Assembly (NCBI GenBank): GCA_910591455.2
Contig: OU342804.1
Coordinates: forward strand, 19,246,484 to 19,310,483
Source of the DNA: Pholis gunnellus
Taxonomy: Eukaryota > Chordata > Actinopteri > Perciformes > Pholidae
DNA length: 64,000 nt
Reading direction: 5' to 3'
How positions within the stretch are numbered: the first letter of the stretch is position 1; the number at the start of each line of letters is the position of its first letter. The position numbers and the translations under genes are program-made. A model generated the notes under the pieces. The model ran no database searches, was not told the origin of the DNA, and worked only from the letters and a program-made list of their open reading frames with translations. Below are positions 32,056 through 44,335 of this stretch, piece after piece.

Positions 32056-35000
32056 CTGTCGGACAAAAAGAAAAAAATCACGTTGAAAGAGATTTCAAGA
32101 GAAAAAGCACCAAATGACGTCTGTGTGAGTGAACTTACATGTCTTGGTGCTTGTGTATCATGTGGTTGTTGTACTCCAAAACAGGAGGGATGCTCTCCTC
32201 ATCCTCAGGAACCTGAAACAGACACAGGGGATCAGAGCATGAGCCAGATATTCATCTGAGTAATTTCATAGTCCAGTCTTTTCACTTAAAAAAAGACAAG
32301 ACCACCATCTCGTGGTAGAAAAGCCCTCTTACCTCCCAGTAGACTTCATCCTCAAAGCAGTTGTCATCAGCAGGGTCACCCCAGATAGGTAACCTCAGAA
32401 TGAGACCTTTGAAGACAGAAAAAAAGCACTTAAACAAGACTTATATCTTCAATTTTAAGTTTTTAAAAGTAGTTCAAACCTATTTTGCTCTTAAGATAAT
32501 ACAATTGAGTCAGTGTAAAAATCCCAGGAAATTTGCATGTGACTATTCCTGAGCTGCTAAACAGGCACTTTAGAATTCAAAGAATGTTTTCCTGCCAGAA
32601 GATTTATCTCCGTAATCCTAGTAAATAACTAAATGTTTCCTAACTATAACACACAGAAACACTAACATTGACACATACCCTTTTTACTTCAATTGACATC
32701 ATTTCTCATTTTGGCAGTTTTTCTTTAATATTTTTTCACTTGGAGGAGTTTCCTTTCAATAGAGGTCTTCAAAAATAAATTGTAATCAACCTTTTAGGTG
32801 CTAATAAATATCATCATGCCTCTGGTTACCTTAACATAATCATTGAAACAGAGTGCCTTGAATGGAAATATAACTGCTTACCTTTGTCTGAAAGTAATAC
32901 TCAACACATTTGACATACTCACCAACAGCCGCTCCTCCACCAAGTCCAAATACAATAGCCACACATGTGCCAGCAGCCTGGAAGGCTCCCTGTGTTCCTG
33001 GCGTTCTGTCTGCAAACTCTCCTTCAAAGTCAAATGTCTCGATCAACCTGGACGGAAAAATACACTCTTTAATCCTGCGAATGTTTGCTTAATCTGCATG
33101 ATGAGATGAAAACACTGCCTGACGTCTGGGTGTTTGTTTGCATGTCAGTTAGTGCTTTCCCTCACTATGTTTGAGTCAACAAAGATCAGGTTTTCTGTAT
33201 TTGTAGTTATAGGTGTGCGTGTGTGTGTGTGCGTCACTCACCCCTGCCTGCTATAGACCTCTTCAGAGGCGAATGCAGCAACAATTGCGCCTATAAAGCC
33301 GCCGAGCATCCCTGGCACAGCGTGCAGATTGTGGACACCACATGTATCCTGGAGTTTTAGGTATTTCTCCAAGAAGGGCTGAGAATGAGAAAAACGATCA
33401 TACATGAATTACTGATGTGTAACCACACCATGGACTAAATGCTTTTTCAAAATTCTCAAAAATGCCACAGAATCCACTTTTAAAAATTCATTACGTGCCA
33501 TTTCTATGTAATTACTTCATCAAAATTCCTCCTCAGGTTGTTAAAACCCCAACTTCCAAGAATCCTAATTTTAAACTTTATTTAGGTCATGTGAAGTGTC
33601 TCATTACAACATTCATTTGAACAAACAGACATGACTCCTCACAATAATTGTCGGCACCTGCTAACCCTTGAAGTGTGTCGTAACATCTTGCAGAGGTTCA
33701 CTGGACTGTTTCCATTTAATTTTGAAAGTAGTCTACACGGTGCCTGCTCCTTTAATGTGTCATCACGTCTTATAATCCTTTTGTTTTCCTGTTATACAAC
33801 CCACAACTGGTTTTATTTGACTTCTCCTTCTTAGGCTGCTTTCCATCTGAGCCACAAGACAGAATTCAAGATCTCTGTCAGAATAAAAGTTAGGAGGTGA
33901 AAGACTGCAGGCTTACCGTGACAAACAGGTAGCCAAAGGTGGAGATGATGCCACAGCAGAAACCCACGATTAGAGAACCATAAGGAGTGATCATGAACTC
34001 TGCTGCTGTTCCCATTGCAACACCACCTGCCAGAGTGGCATTCTGGATGTGCACCTGTCAGGTAAAACAGCATGTTAGTTATGAGAAATACATAAATGAC
34101 AGGTTGCAGATTTGTTGTTTTTCAGTGACATGGCATTACCATGTCCAGTTTTCCTCTTTTGTCAGACATGCTGGAGATGGCCACGGTGGTGAGCACAGAG
34201 GAGGCGAGGGCGATATAAGTGTTGATGGCTGTTCTGTGCTGTCCAGAGCCGTGGTCTGTGATTGCCGAGTTGAAACTGGGCCAATACATCCACAGGAACA
34301 GTGTACCTGTGAGGTAAGATAAGGTCAATGAAACCACAGTTAGATTAACACATTTACAATCAAGTAAGCATGTTTTGACAATGATGAATGTAAAATATTA
34401 TAGATATTCTGAATAAACTACGTCCTAAAGAAAACACTTAAAGTGTTGAACTGTCAAAAATAAATCCCTCACCAATCATAGCAAACACATCAGAGTGGTA
34501 GGTAGATCCGTTGAGGCGTTTGCTTAGGTTTAGGTTTGGTCGATAGAGAACCCAGGAGATGGCCAAACCATAGTACCCTCCAAAGGCGTGAATGACCATT
34601 GAGCCACCAGCATCTCTGCACTGTGTGAATAAGCAGTGAAAATAAGAAATTGCAATGTTTGAGGGAATATTCTCACTCCTTGGACAATAATAAAGCTTCC
34701 AGTGGGATGATTGTGTTTGTAAGACTCACATGAAGGAGGTCGAGGATGATGAATTCCTCCACAGCAAACAGTGTGACGCCAAACAAGGTGACAATCATCA
34801 ACTGCACAGGGCTTACTTTACCCAGGAGGGCACCGTAGGCAATCAGAGAACTGGCTACGCAGAAGTCAGCGTTGATCAAACTGTGAGGAAAAAAGGAAAA
34901 TAACAAGAAAATAAGTGGAAACTTTAACAATCAAACAATCAAATCTGCATTTAACAGATTGTACAGGGCTTTGCCATGACAAGAATGCTTTGTCTCAGGG

Positions 35001-36692
35001 ACGCCACGAGACAAACTACGTTTTGACACGGTGACAACTGAGACAAAAGAACCTGTATGAAACATGGTGAAACCTTTCTGTATATCTTGAAAAACATGTG
35101 TTTGTTTTCACTTTTGAGTGACATAACCTGCACATACCTGCATATGTCCAGTTTAAATGATTGATGATGCATAAAATGCTGTACCTTTTGAATATCTTAC
35201 CTCTCTACTCCAATAGAGATCGTTGCGGTGACGGGGTCGAGCGCGTGGAACCAGCCTTGCATGAGAAGAGCCCACTGCACACCAAAGGCAGCAATCATGA
35301 AGTTGAAGCCCACACCACCAAAGCTGTAGCGTTTCAGGAAGGTCATGAGGAAACCAAATCCAACAAAGATCATGACATGGACGTCCTGGAAGCCTGGAGA
35401 GAGGAAAATAAACACATTTGTGTAATGGCATGAAATCAGCACATTCATTTTCTACTTTGAATTAACTTAGGGTCATTTAAATGAAATAATAAAATAAAAT
35501 AATGTAATCGAAGTTTCTTGTTTCTGCAAGATACAAGATTGTCTCTCAACGGTTCTCAGCATGTCAGGGGTGGCTAACTGTGCTAACAGCGCTAACAGTG
35601 CAACTACGGCAAAAGTGCTGACAGAGCTAACAGTGCTAGCATAAAGGGTAAAGCATGGGGGGTGCTACGCATCCACAACGATGCTGTCGGTCTGGACGGC
35701 TTTGTCAACTGTTACATATGAGAGTAGTGCAGAGCAGCAGACATGAGCTAGCCAGTGGGGCGCACTCAAATGCATAAATATGCACGAAAAGCACTGGCCC
35801 GGCCACGTCTACAAAGCAAGGAGAAGCTCTGACAACAACACACATAGAGGGAGACCGACTTCATTCTCTGCTCAGGTAAACATTCCTCCACCATTAAATA
35901 TTTAGAAAGCAAATAGTTGTTTGCTGCTTTATTAATGCTCTGAATGTTAAATACAGCTTCTTCAATTTTGGATTTTTAATGTATCATTGCATGTTGAGAT
36001 TTTATCAGTTCAAAATGATTACCGTCTTTAAGCTATAATTGCAGATGGAGAACTCCAAGATTACATCAAACTGGAAATACAGGTGCTAGATTGCCAGAGG
36101 GTCAAAAGTAAGCCCAGGAAAATGCAACCAAGTACCTTTTGAAACCAAGTATCACAAGTTTGCCTTTTTAACAATCACAATCTACTTATAGTTGTAAAAA
36201 ACGTTCCAAAAAACAGTCCAATGCAGCCGTGTACACAAACCAAAGACATAATTGAGAAGAGTGAAGTTGGAGTAAAATTGCTACAATTTGGTTTTAAACT
36301 GTTGCAGCTGTAAGAAACCTTTTTAATTTTGTCGATCAATAAATTAAAAAAATGTTGGTGCATGGCCAACATCACTGACACAGGATCAGCAAAGCAAAAC
36401 CTACATTTAGATATGAAACTCTTTGTTGCAAGATACATACACGCTGTCTATTGTTGTACTTACTGGGATATCTGAAGTAGAAGTCATTTTCGATATCGCT
36501 GGTGATGTTGTGAGTTACTTTGAACTCCAGCCATTTTCGTACGTCTGATTCCTCATCATAGCGGATGAAAATTCCAAACAGTACAACCATAGCAATCTGC
36601 CAGATAAAGCAGACAGCCGGCAGAGAAATACGAACATTGGTGTTCTTTTGCCGGCAGAAGAAACCTTCCATGCATTGTAGAAAGTTCCCCAT
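32022..36692 (-). CDS. rhcg: Rh type C glycoprotein, ammonia/ammonium channel (11 exons, 489 aa)
   Basis: The protein belongs to the Amt/Mep/Rh family: a trimeric twelve-helix membrane protein that conducts NH3 (and perhaps CO2). In fish it acts in gill ionocytes and kidney for nitrogen excretion. Family signatures seen: the glycosylation sequon N62-I-T followed by the SDIENDFYFRYPS block; MQGWFH; NADFCVAS; DAGGSM with D194; twin pore histidines H202 (IHAFGG) and H361 (HNLHAVPG); Phe-gate residues F147 and F252; FNSAITDHG; and the C-terminal tail motif GDPADDNCFEDEVYWE. Length fits vertebrate Rhcg, and the N-terminal MGNFLQC extension resembles fish Rhcg rather than mammalian. All ten introns are GT-AG and the frame is intact. 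Fish carry several rhcg paralogues, and which one this is cannot be decided here. Rhbg or Rhag are less likely. Confidence 0.95.
35560..35900. repeat. Repeat-like insert in rhcg intron 1 with short GCTAACAG iterations
   Basis: Degenerate iterations of GCTAACAG(N) (35573-35641, e.g. GTGCTAACAGCGCTAACAG) lead into GC-richer sequence unlike the rest of the intron (GGCCCGGCCACGTCTACAAA). This looks like an old interspersed element. I cannot name its family. Confidence 0.35.
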
Positions 36693-36778
36693 GATGATAA
36701 CTCTCTTGTAACGATGCTCTGATCACTCCTCAGCCAGGGACCCTGCTCGGATGTGACTTCCAGCAGCTTCTCAGCAGG

Positions 36779-36789
36779 TATATATATAT
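36779..36789 (-). promoter_or_regulatory. TATA-like element of the rhcg promoter
   Basis: An alternating TATATATATAT run lies about 90 bp upstream of the rhcg start codon on the minus strand. Initiation 25-30 bp downstream would leave a 5' UTR of roughly 60 bases without an intron. A simple TA microsatellite is an alternative reading. Confidence 0.45.
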
Positions 36790-39065
36790 TCATGCATCTG
36801 GTCCTCTGGCCGGGGTGTGCTGCTTTTGTTCACTCACATACAGGGGGTGGATACACCTTAGCAGGTAAACCACTCCCTACTGTACCTGCCTACTTGTCTT
36901 TCTACAGCCAGGCCAAGCTGAGAACACTCATTACCAGCAGGAAATAAAGTAATCATTAATGCTCGATAGAAATGTTGCTGTACAGACTAACTTCATATGG
37001 CAACATGTTGTGATCTGGCCACTTCTAGCCATTAGTGCAACATGTTTGCATTTGCTTGACAATGGACACAGTCAGAAACATGGTAAATATCAGGTCTTGG
37101 TGTAACAGTAAAGATATTCAGCCACAAAATCCAACACCTGCAACTGCAGTTGACATAATGACTTGCTAGAATTGTTAACTCTCCTGTATTAGAAATGATT
37201 TGAATGAGCTCACTGAGCACATTAAACTGGGCCTTGGTGAACACACCTGTCTATCAGGCTCACGCTAAACATCATCACCAGAGTTGTGATTTGAATGGAG
37301 GCGTGTATTACTCTGACCAGATGACACGGCCGTGTTATTAGAGGAATCATAAAACTGTGAATTGAGTCTTTCTGTCAACATATCTCTTACACTTCGTTAC
37401 AACCGTTAACTGAATGTTTACTGAGCCTGTTATGTACGGCTGCTAACCACTCTCTCTCTCCACTGGAGAAGCTGAGGGTAAAGTGCCTTGTTTAAGGACC
37501 CATTAAGATAACTGGGGAATACTGTTGGATGAGTGGTTAAAAAGCATACATACTGTACTGCCAGACAAGAAAGACAAGAGGAAGTGAGATGATATTAGTC
37601 ACAAATAGTATGACCCCCCAAATGAGTGATGGCTCAATAAGAACAAATCTGTATTTATTATTTTGTCACACCGAGCTCAGTCAATATAGTGAACGATGAG
37701 CAGAGACACGGTTGTCCACATCATGTGGCCGTTTGTGTTCTCTTCCTACAATTCATATGTACTTTGTGTTCTGTTAGTTTTTTCCCCAAACGTGATGCCT
37801 ATCTAACAGAAGAGATTCCAGTGTGGAGAGCCATGATTTAAATCATTGTGACACTTGTGACAAGAACATTCCAGATAGCTGCTTTCTATCTCAACTCATT
37901 ATGTAACACAACAGGTTATGTATCACTGACGAGATTTCCCTCATTGATAACATTGTAGCATGTGCGTCAAACGTTGATTTACAGTATCTACTTTAATAAC
38001 CCTAAACCTATTCATTACTAAATATCACATGCAACGAATCACTAAGTTTAGCAGGTTTTTGAGTAGACAAGAGCAGGTCTGCAAAGAAAAATACAAAACA
38101 GGTATTAGATTGTTTTAGTCATTCATTTCCCCAGTATTACATTAGGTTTATTGGTCCTTAATTTTGTCAACAGGTTGAGTTGTGTTTTCATGACAGACTG
38201 ACTTATTGTGTCAGTCCCTCATTCTTTGGGACTTGTCTGTCATTTCTCTTTTCCTGTTTCATCTCAGCTGAATGTCAGAATTCCCCTGAGTTGAATGCAG
38301 GGTTATTGAGACCATGTGGGACTGGCTCTTAGTTTATAAGTACTTGCCCTCTCTGACAATCATGGTGTAACAACGCCGTGCACTTTCTTTAAGGCGTGAG
38401 AAAGATGGGGAATTGCACACCCAGGATATTCGGATCCATCCTCGATGTATTGCGAGCAGATTCAGCCAGAAACTGTGGTCCTATTGAGATGTTTTAACTT
38501 GTATAGAAGAACACCTTTTCACCGTACCTGCATCAAGGCAGATCTTAGCGCTATTCATGCAAGAGTTTGTGCTTGCCGAGCGATTACCCAGCGCACGCAG
38601 GCTTTATTTTGCTTATTGATTTATTTTCACTGAAACCCTCTTTATACACATTGTTTATTTTTGAAGAGGCATTTTTTCATTGTGACGGAAACTTCTGAGA
38701 TTTGCTTCTCAATAAAACATATTTGTTTCTTAATATTATGTGGTTGTGAACTGGTTTGTCAGGCTTCTTCTCTATCAGCTAAAATCTGGGGAATCAGTAC
38801 CACCACATTATGGTCTTGTGTTTTCAGAATGTTTGCACTGTATTTGTTGTACTGCATTGTCTTGTGTTTAATTGCAGATTCACTCATATTACATTGAACT
38901 GGTAAGAGTCAAGTACACCAATGATGGGCAAAGAAAACCAGTAGTCTATAAATATTTACTGTGCTGAATAAAACAAGATGTAATTTAATATAAAGTGATT
39001 CTTGTAACTTTTGTTGAATGCTAAAATGTAGTGTAACAGATACAAGACACAATATCTATGTAAAA
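36790..39065. other. rhcg upstream region, no gene recognised
   Basis: AT-rich sequence upstream of the rhcg promoter. Regulatory elements for epithelial or ionocyte expression would be expected here, but none is identified by a specific motif cluster. Short frames are not convincing. Confidence 0.4.
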
Positions 39066-39320
39066 CTAAAAAGGTTGGGAAACCTTTTTGCTTGCGACTC
39101 CTCATCACCAGTCACATATGGCCACCCGATGTCACCAGTTTGACCAAAAAGTGATATTTTTCCTATTTTATTTGAATAATTTTAGGGAAGAAGAGAAAGA
39201 AAATAAATAGGCAAAACTTTGTATTTTTTTTTTGTATCATTTCCTCTTCTGCTAAAAAAAACTGCAGCCCTTCAGATTTACCTTGTGACCCTTACGTGGC
39301 TCCTGACTTCCAAGTTGGCT
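39066..39320. mobile_element. Possible hAT-type element relic
   Basis: The left part AAAAAGGTTGGGAAACCTTT resembles the GGTTCCCAACCTTTTT-type terminal repeat of hAT elements. It is followed by GCGACTCCT and, further on, TTACCTTGTGACCCTTACGTG. The right terminus and target duplications are not found, so the limits are approximate. Confidence 0.35.
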
Positions 39321-39439
39321 GATTTCAAACTTCGCTGACATTACCCGCCATAAACCACTGGTCATACAAGACTGAGTGCTGACTCCTGTACTGAACGGGT
39401 GCATTTTATTATGTGAATTAAAGTTTACATTTTTATGGA

Positions 39440-39967
39440 GTGTTGTTCAATCGACAAGATGATGTTAACAGCACTGTCACAGAAAGCATCCACACTGAGC
39501 ATGGATCACTGCTGCAGAGGGCAAAGCAGGTGAGTGAACATGCTGTTTTGTCTTTTCGGGATAAATATGTCTACATAAAAAATATTTTTTATAAAAGAGT
39601 TGAGGCGGTTAAATTGTTTCATTTCAGCCCTGGAGCGGTTAAACATGTGACGGATGGACTAAGTGGAGTCTTCAGATCTTATCTGATGGAGGTATTTCAG
39701 CAATGTTTCCTGTCACATGGTGTGGCCGCACAGAGACCTGGAATGATGCCACAAGAAAGATTACGTGCACCTGTCAGTCTACAGGTTAGTGAGACACAGA
39801 TCAGGGCACTGAAGCTATTCAAACAACAAAGCATTTCTTTTTTTTTCTTTGCCTCAGCCTACAAAACAAATACTGCCTGTCCCATTAAGCCTGCTCAATT
39901 GGCATCACTTAAAAGAAAACCACAAGAAGGATTAAGCTCTTCAAATATATCATTCATTTCAGTGTGA
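39440..39967 (+). other. 175-codon open frame of unknown status
   Basis: This is the longest uninterrupted frame outside the array. It has no recognisable domain, a Phe run at about codons 133-137 coming from a T-rich stretch, and ordinary AT-rich composition. A good donor (AAGCAG|GTGAGT, near 39530) and acceptor (TTTCATTTCAG|CCC, near 39630) lie inside it, so the region could instead be exons of a spliced RNA. One frame of this length is expected by chance in 64 kb at this composition, by rough estimate. Not called as a gene. Confidence 0.12.
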
Positions 39968-42308
39968 AAACTCAATGTGCATATTTCTCTATCAGTGTGG
40001 GTTTGAGAAATAATTTGACATCAACAACTTTAAATACACGGAAAAGGCATCTAATGATCGATTCCCTCCCACGTCAATGAAAGCAATATTTTTTTTGGAA
40101 CGATTATGCATCACATAAATCATCTTGCCACAGCACAATGCTTTGTTGTGCATCTATGACGGATATATAAAAGGCGAGTCAATCATTTAAAATTGATCTC
40201 TACAACACAGCTTGTGAATGATGAGTGTTTTGCACGTTGATGAAATCCATCTGGAGCAGCCAGAGGAGTGTGACTAGAAACCAGAAAGGATTTCCTAGAA
40301 CATATCAGCACATGCAACCAGATGCCGAACTGATACGTGAGCGTCATGCAGTCGGCTGTTTCTTGGTGACAGAAAACTGCTATACACTCTAAAGACGATC
40401 TGACACTCAGATAACCCCCAACCACTGAGTTACGATCTGTAGATTTCTTTGTCATTCTTGTTTGTCACTCACATGGTCCATCATGAGACTTCAAGTTCAC
40501 GCACCTGCAAACTGCTTTGTGTGGCTCAATCAGCCTCACAGGTGACTCTGAGAAACAATGGACGCATGTGACTACATTACTGGTGTTAACAGCCATTTTC
40601 ATCTTTTATTATTGGGTATTTTCAGCCTGCAACTTTAAATTGAGTTATGTTGGAGCAACTATACACTCATATAAGATCACGATTTAATCTAAATGTGGCA
40701 ATTGTGACAAGTGACATCAAAGATCGTTTAATCTAGGTCTTCTTTAATTCTCTTAGGTTTTATTCCACACCGTCTTATCTTGTATCAGCGCCTCACTATA
40801 TGATCTTTACAAGGTCTGTGGATTAACATTATTCTATCACACTTTGTTTTATGGTTGTGTTTATTGTTTTTGCTTTCCTGTGCTTTAATTGTTTGCTTTT
40901 TCCATTTCAAAGCACTTACTAACTTTGTATGCACAGTATAATATATTTTGTATGTTTTTTTTTATAAAATGTCACTTAAAAAACAAAACTAAGGGACACT
41001 TATTATATCAGAAATGCATATTGTTGCCTAAAAGTAACCTTTCTGGTTATTCTGTATCAAATTCATGGATTTAGATTTATGAGATTTCTAGTATGGATGC
41101 ACACTGACTTATTATAAGAATAACATGAGAACATTTAAATTGTATTAGTATTTTTGTGAACACTAAATGAGCATGCATTAAATGAGCCAACATGTTAGTG
41201 ATAGATATGTATGACACTGGACGGGGGAATTGCAGCACAGTCTGTCAACACCATGGAATAAATTACATTTGCAAAGTAACAACATCTGTGATTTAAAAGA
41301 CAATGCATATGTCGGTACAAAGTATTAATTGAGTTGAATTCATTTCCAAAGTCAACTCATTAATCGATCAATGCCAGACTAGAGCAGCTAAATTCAAGGA
41401 TTTTTTTTGTCTATTTACTCTTTATGTATTGTTTCAAATGTATGTTTTGTTACATGGAGCCAAATAAAAACGAACGCAAGCATCAAAATCATGTGACAAC
41501 TAAGAGCTACAGAACATGCTAGACCGGTGAGGTGGCTGCAATTACACACCATCTTGAGCACTCAACTTGCTTCAGTGAGATGGGTGAGTGACAATAGCCA
41601 CACCTTCCTCATTGTGGCTGCGTTTCATCTGAGAAAATACTTTGAGTCAACATGAAGGCCTTACTGGGTGGACATGCCATATCAATTTGACATAATTAGA
41701 ACTCACTTAGGACATTGTTCAGTCTAGATTTCTATTTGTTCTGTCCATTAAGGAGTTGTTAATGTGATACACTTCACTTTCTGTTTATAGTTCTGCACAA
41801 ACATTCCTTTAGTTAAAAAAAGAAGTTAAGTCATTTTGTTTCAAAGCACCTCTACAGTGACATGTTTTCATTCTCTGTAGGATTAATCTCAAATTGATGT
41901 AGGTATCAAAAGTCTTATCAGTGGAATATGAGAAGGATTATCCGTGCTCATGATACTAATCCATTTCACATAAGGCTCGAATGACTACAACAGCAATTTC
42001 AATCATTTCTCAGCACGTATTATTGTATCTATATTTAAGAGGGTACAGTTGTGCAAGCATCAGTATTTGCAAAGAGATGGGTATCAATTCAATGTAACCT
42101 CTCTATGACATTACACACCCACGCAGCCATCGTGATGAGACTTGTCAGTGTCACTCAACAATGTCGCTTGTCTTGTTTTGAAAAAAACGCCCGAGACTCC
42201 AGGTGAGGGTGAGGTTTTTATGTTTTTACGTTACCTTGACACCGTCCAGAAAAATAACAGAAAACTATGTTTTAATTGAATGACCAAACAAAACCTTTTT
42301 GCCTAATT
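39968..42308. other. Unassigned AT-rich sequence up to the array border
   Basis: No gene or named repeat is recognised. The sequence changes abruptly at about 42305 (GCCTAATTAGGGCCC) into the tandem array. Confidence 0.45.
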
Positions 42309-42486
42309 AGGGCCCGAGCCACCGACAACGTCGGGCCAGCGAAGGCCCTATTGAAATTGTAAGAATTATTAGGGCCCGAGCCACCGACAACGTCGGGCCA
42401 GCGAAGGCCCTATTGAAATTGTAGGGGTTCTCGGTCGTTTTTATTAGGGCCCGAGCCGCCGACAACGTCGGGCCGGCGAAGGCCCT
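42309..42486. repeat. Three 41-bp GC-rich cassettes at the array's left border
   Basis: Copies lie at 42309-42349, 42371-42411 and 42446-42486. Each begins AGGGCCCGAGCC and ends GCGAAGGCCCT. The first two are the 'A' subtype (CCACCGAC with CCAGCG) and the third is the 'G' subtype (CCGCCGAC with CCGGCG). The ends AGGGCC/GGCCCT are inverted repeats, and an inner CCGAC/GTCGG stem surrounds AAC. Confidence 0.95.
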
Positions 42487-43422
42487 ATTGAGTTTCTAAG
42501 GGGTATTCTTATTATGATTCTTATTTTTGTAGGGAATGAGCTCGTAGGGGCACTTGCCATGCATGAAAACTCACCAAATTTGCACACCTCTCAGATCTGG
42601 TGGAGAAACTCTGCTGCGCAAGGTTGCATACTTGTGTGTAAAAAAATGGCTCTCTAGCGCCCCCTACAAGGCGGTCCGGCCACGCCCCTCGGCCAGTTTG
42701 TCCGATTGACTTGAAAATCAACACACATGTCCTAATCCACTAGATCTAAAAAAAAGCCTCTCAGACCCCGAAACCGCGCCTAGGAAAATTTTCCGCCATC
42801 TTGAATTTAGTGTAAAACACATCTTTGCGAACTCCTCCCACACGCTGGCTCCGATTGCTACCAAAATTGCTGTGGATCATTATTGGATGTAGATCACTCA
42901 GATTTATTTAAAAGCTTTTTGATATCTATTTGCGTTGAAAAGATATGGACCAATGAACTTCTTAGGGGCGTGGCTTAATATCAATTCACATAACTTCTCA
43001 ACCCATTGTCGAAAATTCACGAAACTTTCAGCATATGTGCACATCGCATACCGTAACATACCCTGAGATTTTTGTTGCATTCAACCAATAGGGGGCGCTA
43101 CAATAAACCCGCAAAGTTGTGTTTTTTGGCACATTTTCCATTTTGCAGCCTTCGTACTTCAACGAACTCCTCCTAGAGAATTTATGCGATCGACTTCAAA
43201 CTTGGTCAGGATGCTCTTAAGACCTTTGTGATTAAAAATTATTAAAAGCTAGAGTTTTCGTCGAAGAACCTTGACGTGGCGTGGCGGCCATTTTGCATCA
43301 TTTTTCTGAAAAATCAAGTTGTTATAACTCCAAGGTACATAATCCAATCCACACAAAACTTCTTGTGCATGATGCCACTTCAAGCCTGAACATACTTACA
43401 TTGAAAAAAATGAAATAACTCA

Positions 43423-43438
43423 TAGCGCCACCTACTGG
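43423..43438 (-). promoter_or_regulatory. Example of a consensus CTCF-type site in the array
   Basis: The minus strand reads CCAGTAGGTGGCGCTA, fitting the CTCF core consensus CCASYAGRKGGCRSTA at every position. The same site occurs at 43720-43735 and twice in each complete unit. A plus-strand relative, CCAATAGGGGGCGCTA (43085-43100), occurs once per unit, and weaker TGTAGGGGGCGCTA cores occur three times. Binding is inferred from the motif. The DNA-binding fingers of CTCF are conserved across vertebrates. Confidence 0.5.
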
Positions 43439-44335
43439 CTGAAGGAAATGTCATATTTTATACGTTTCTTTATTCCTCCTAGCCAGGTGACCCGATTAGT
43501 CTCAAAATCAGTAAGGATAGTCTTAGGACATTGATGAAGAGCCATCATAAGTATTGTGTGTTTTCGTTGAACGCTGTTGCCGTGGCGACGCATCGTTCGC
43601 CATGCAAAATTGAAGTTGTTATAACTCAAAGGTACATTATCCAATTTGCACAAAACTTCTTGTGCATGATGCCACTTCAAGCCTGAACATACCTGATTTG
43701 AAAAAATTCAAAAAATTCATAGCGCCACCTACTGGCTAAAGGAAATTTGTTTCAGTAGGTTAGGATGCTCAAAAAATCATGGTACTTTGCACAAGTGTCA
43801 AAGGCATCGGAAGAAATATGTGGAATGATTTTTGGCCTTGTCCGTTTTAAATTGCCTCTGTAGCGCCCCCTACAATATTTCAAAAGAGCAGCCCCGGCGC
43901 TACGTTTGAGCTACATGTACGAAACTTGGTGGGCACATGTATCCTCTTGAGACTTAAAAATAAGTCTCTTGGCACCATGCTCTAAAACCTACCGAAGTCG
44001 GCCATTTTGATTTTGGTGTCATTTTTCCATAGCATAGTAGGTTAGGATGCTCAAAAATTCATGGCACTTTGCACATGTGTCAAAGGCATCGGAAGAAATA
44101 TGTGGTATGATTTTTGGCCTTGTCCGTTTTAAATTGCCTCTGTAGCGCCCCCTACAATATTTCAAAAGAGCAGCCCCGGCGCTACGTTTGAGCTACACGT
44201 ACGAAACTCGGTAGGCGCGCGTATCCTGCGGAGACTTAAAAATAAGTCTCTTGGCACCGTGCTCTAAAACCTACCAGAAGTCGGCCATTTTGATTTCGGT
44301 GTCATTTTTCCTCAGCATAGTACTATTTGCAAAGC

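Larger units (their letters stand above)
32022..36692 (-). other. rhcg: Exon-intron structure of rhcg
   Basis: Coding exons in transcript order: 36464-36692, 35201-35393, 34730-34880, 34473-34620, 34140-34306, 33917-34054, 33242-33378, 32923-33047, 32333-32406, 32139-32212, 32022-32055. The lengths 229, 193, 151, 148, 167, 138, 137, 125, 74, 74 and 34 sum to 1470 bases, which is 489 codons plus stop. The internal sizes 151/148/167/138 are those known for RH-family genes. Each junction was placed by matching GT and AG while keeping conserved residues in frame, for example CCC-A|GTAAGT joined to CCAG|GC-TTC. The alternative AG five bases into exon 4 would shift the frame and was not used. Confidence 0.9.
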
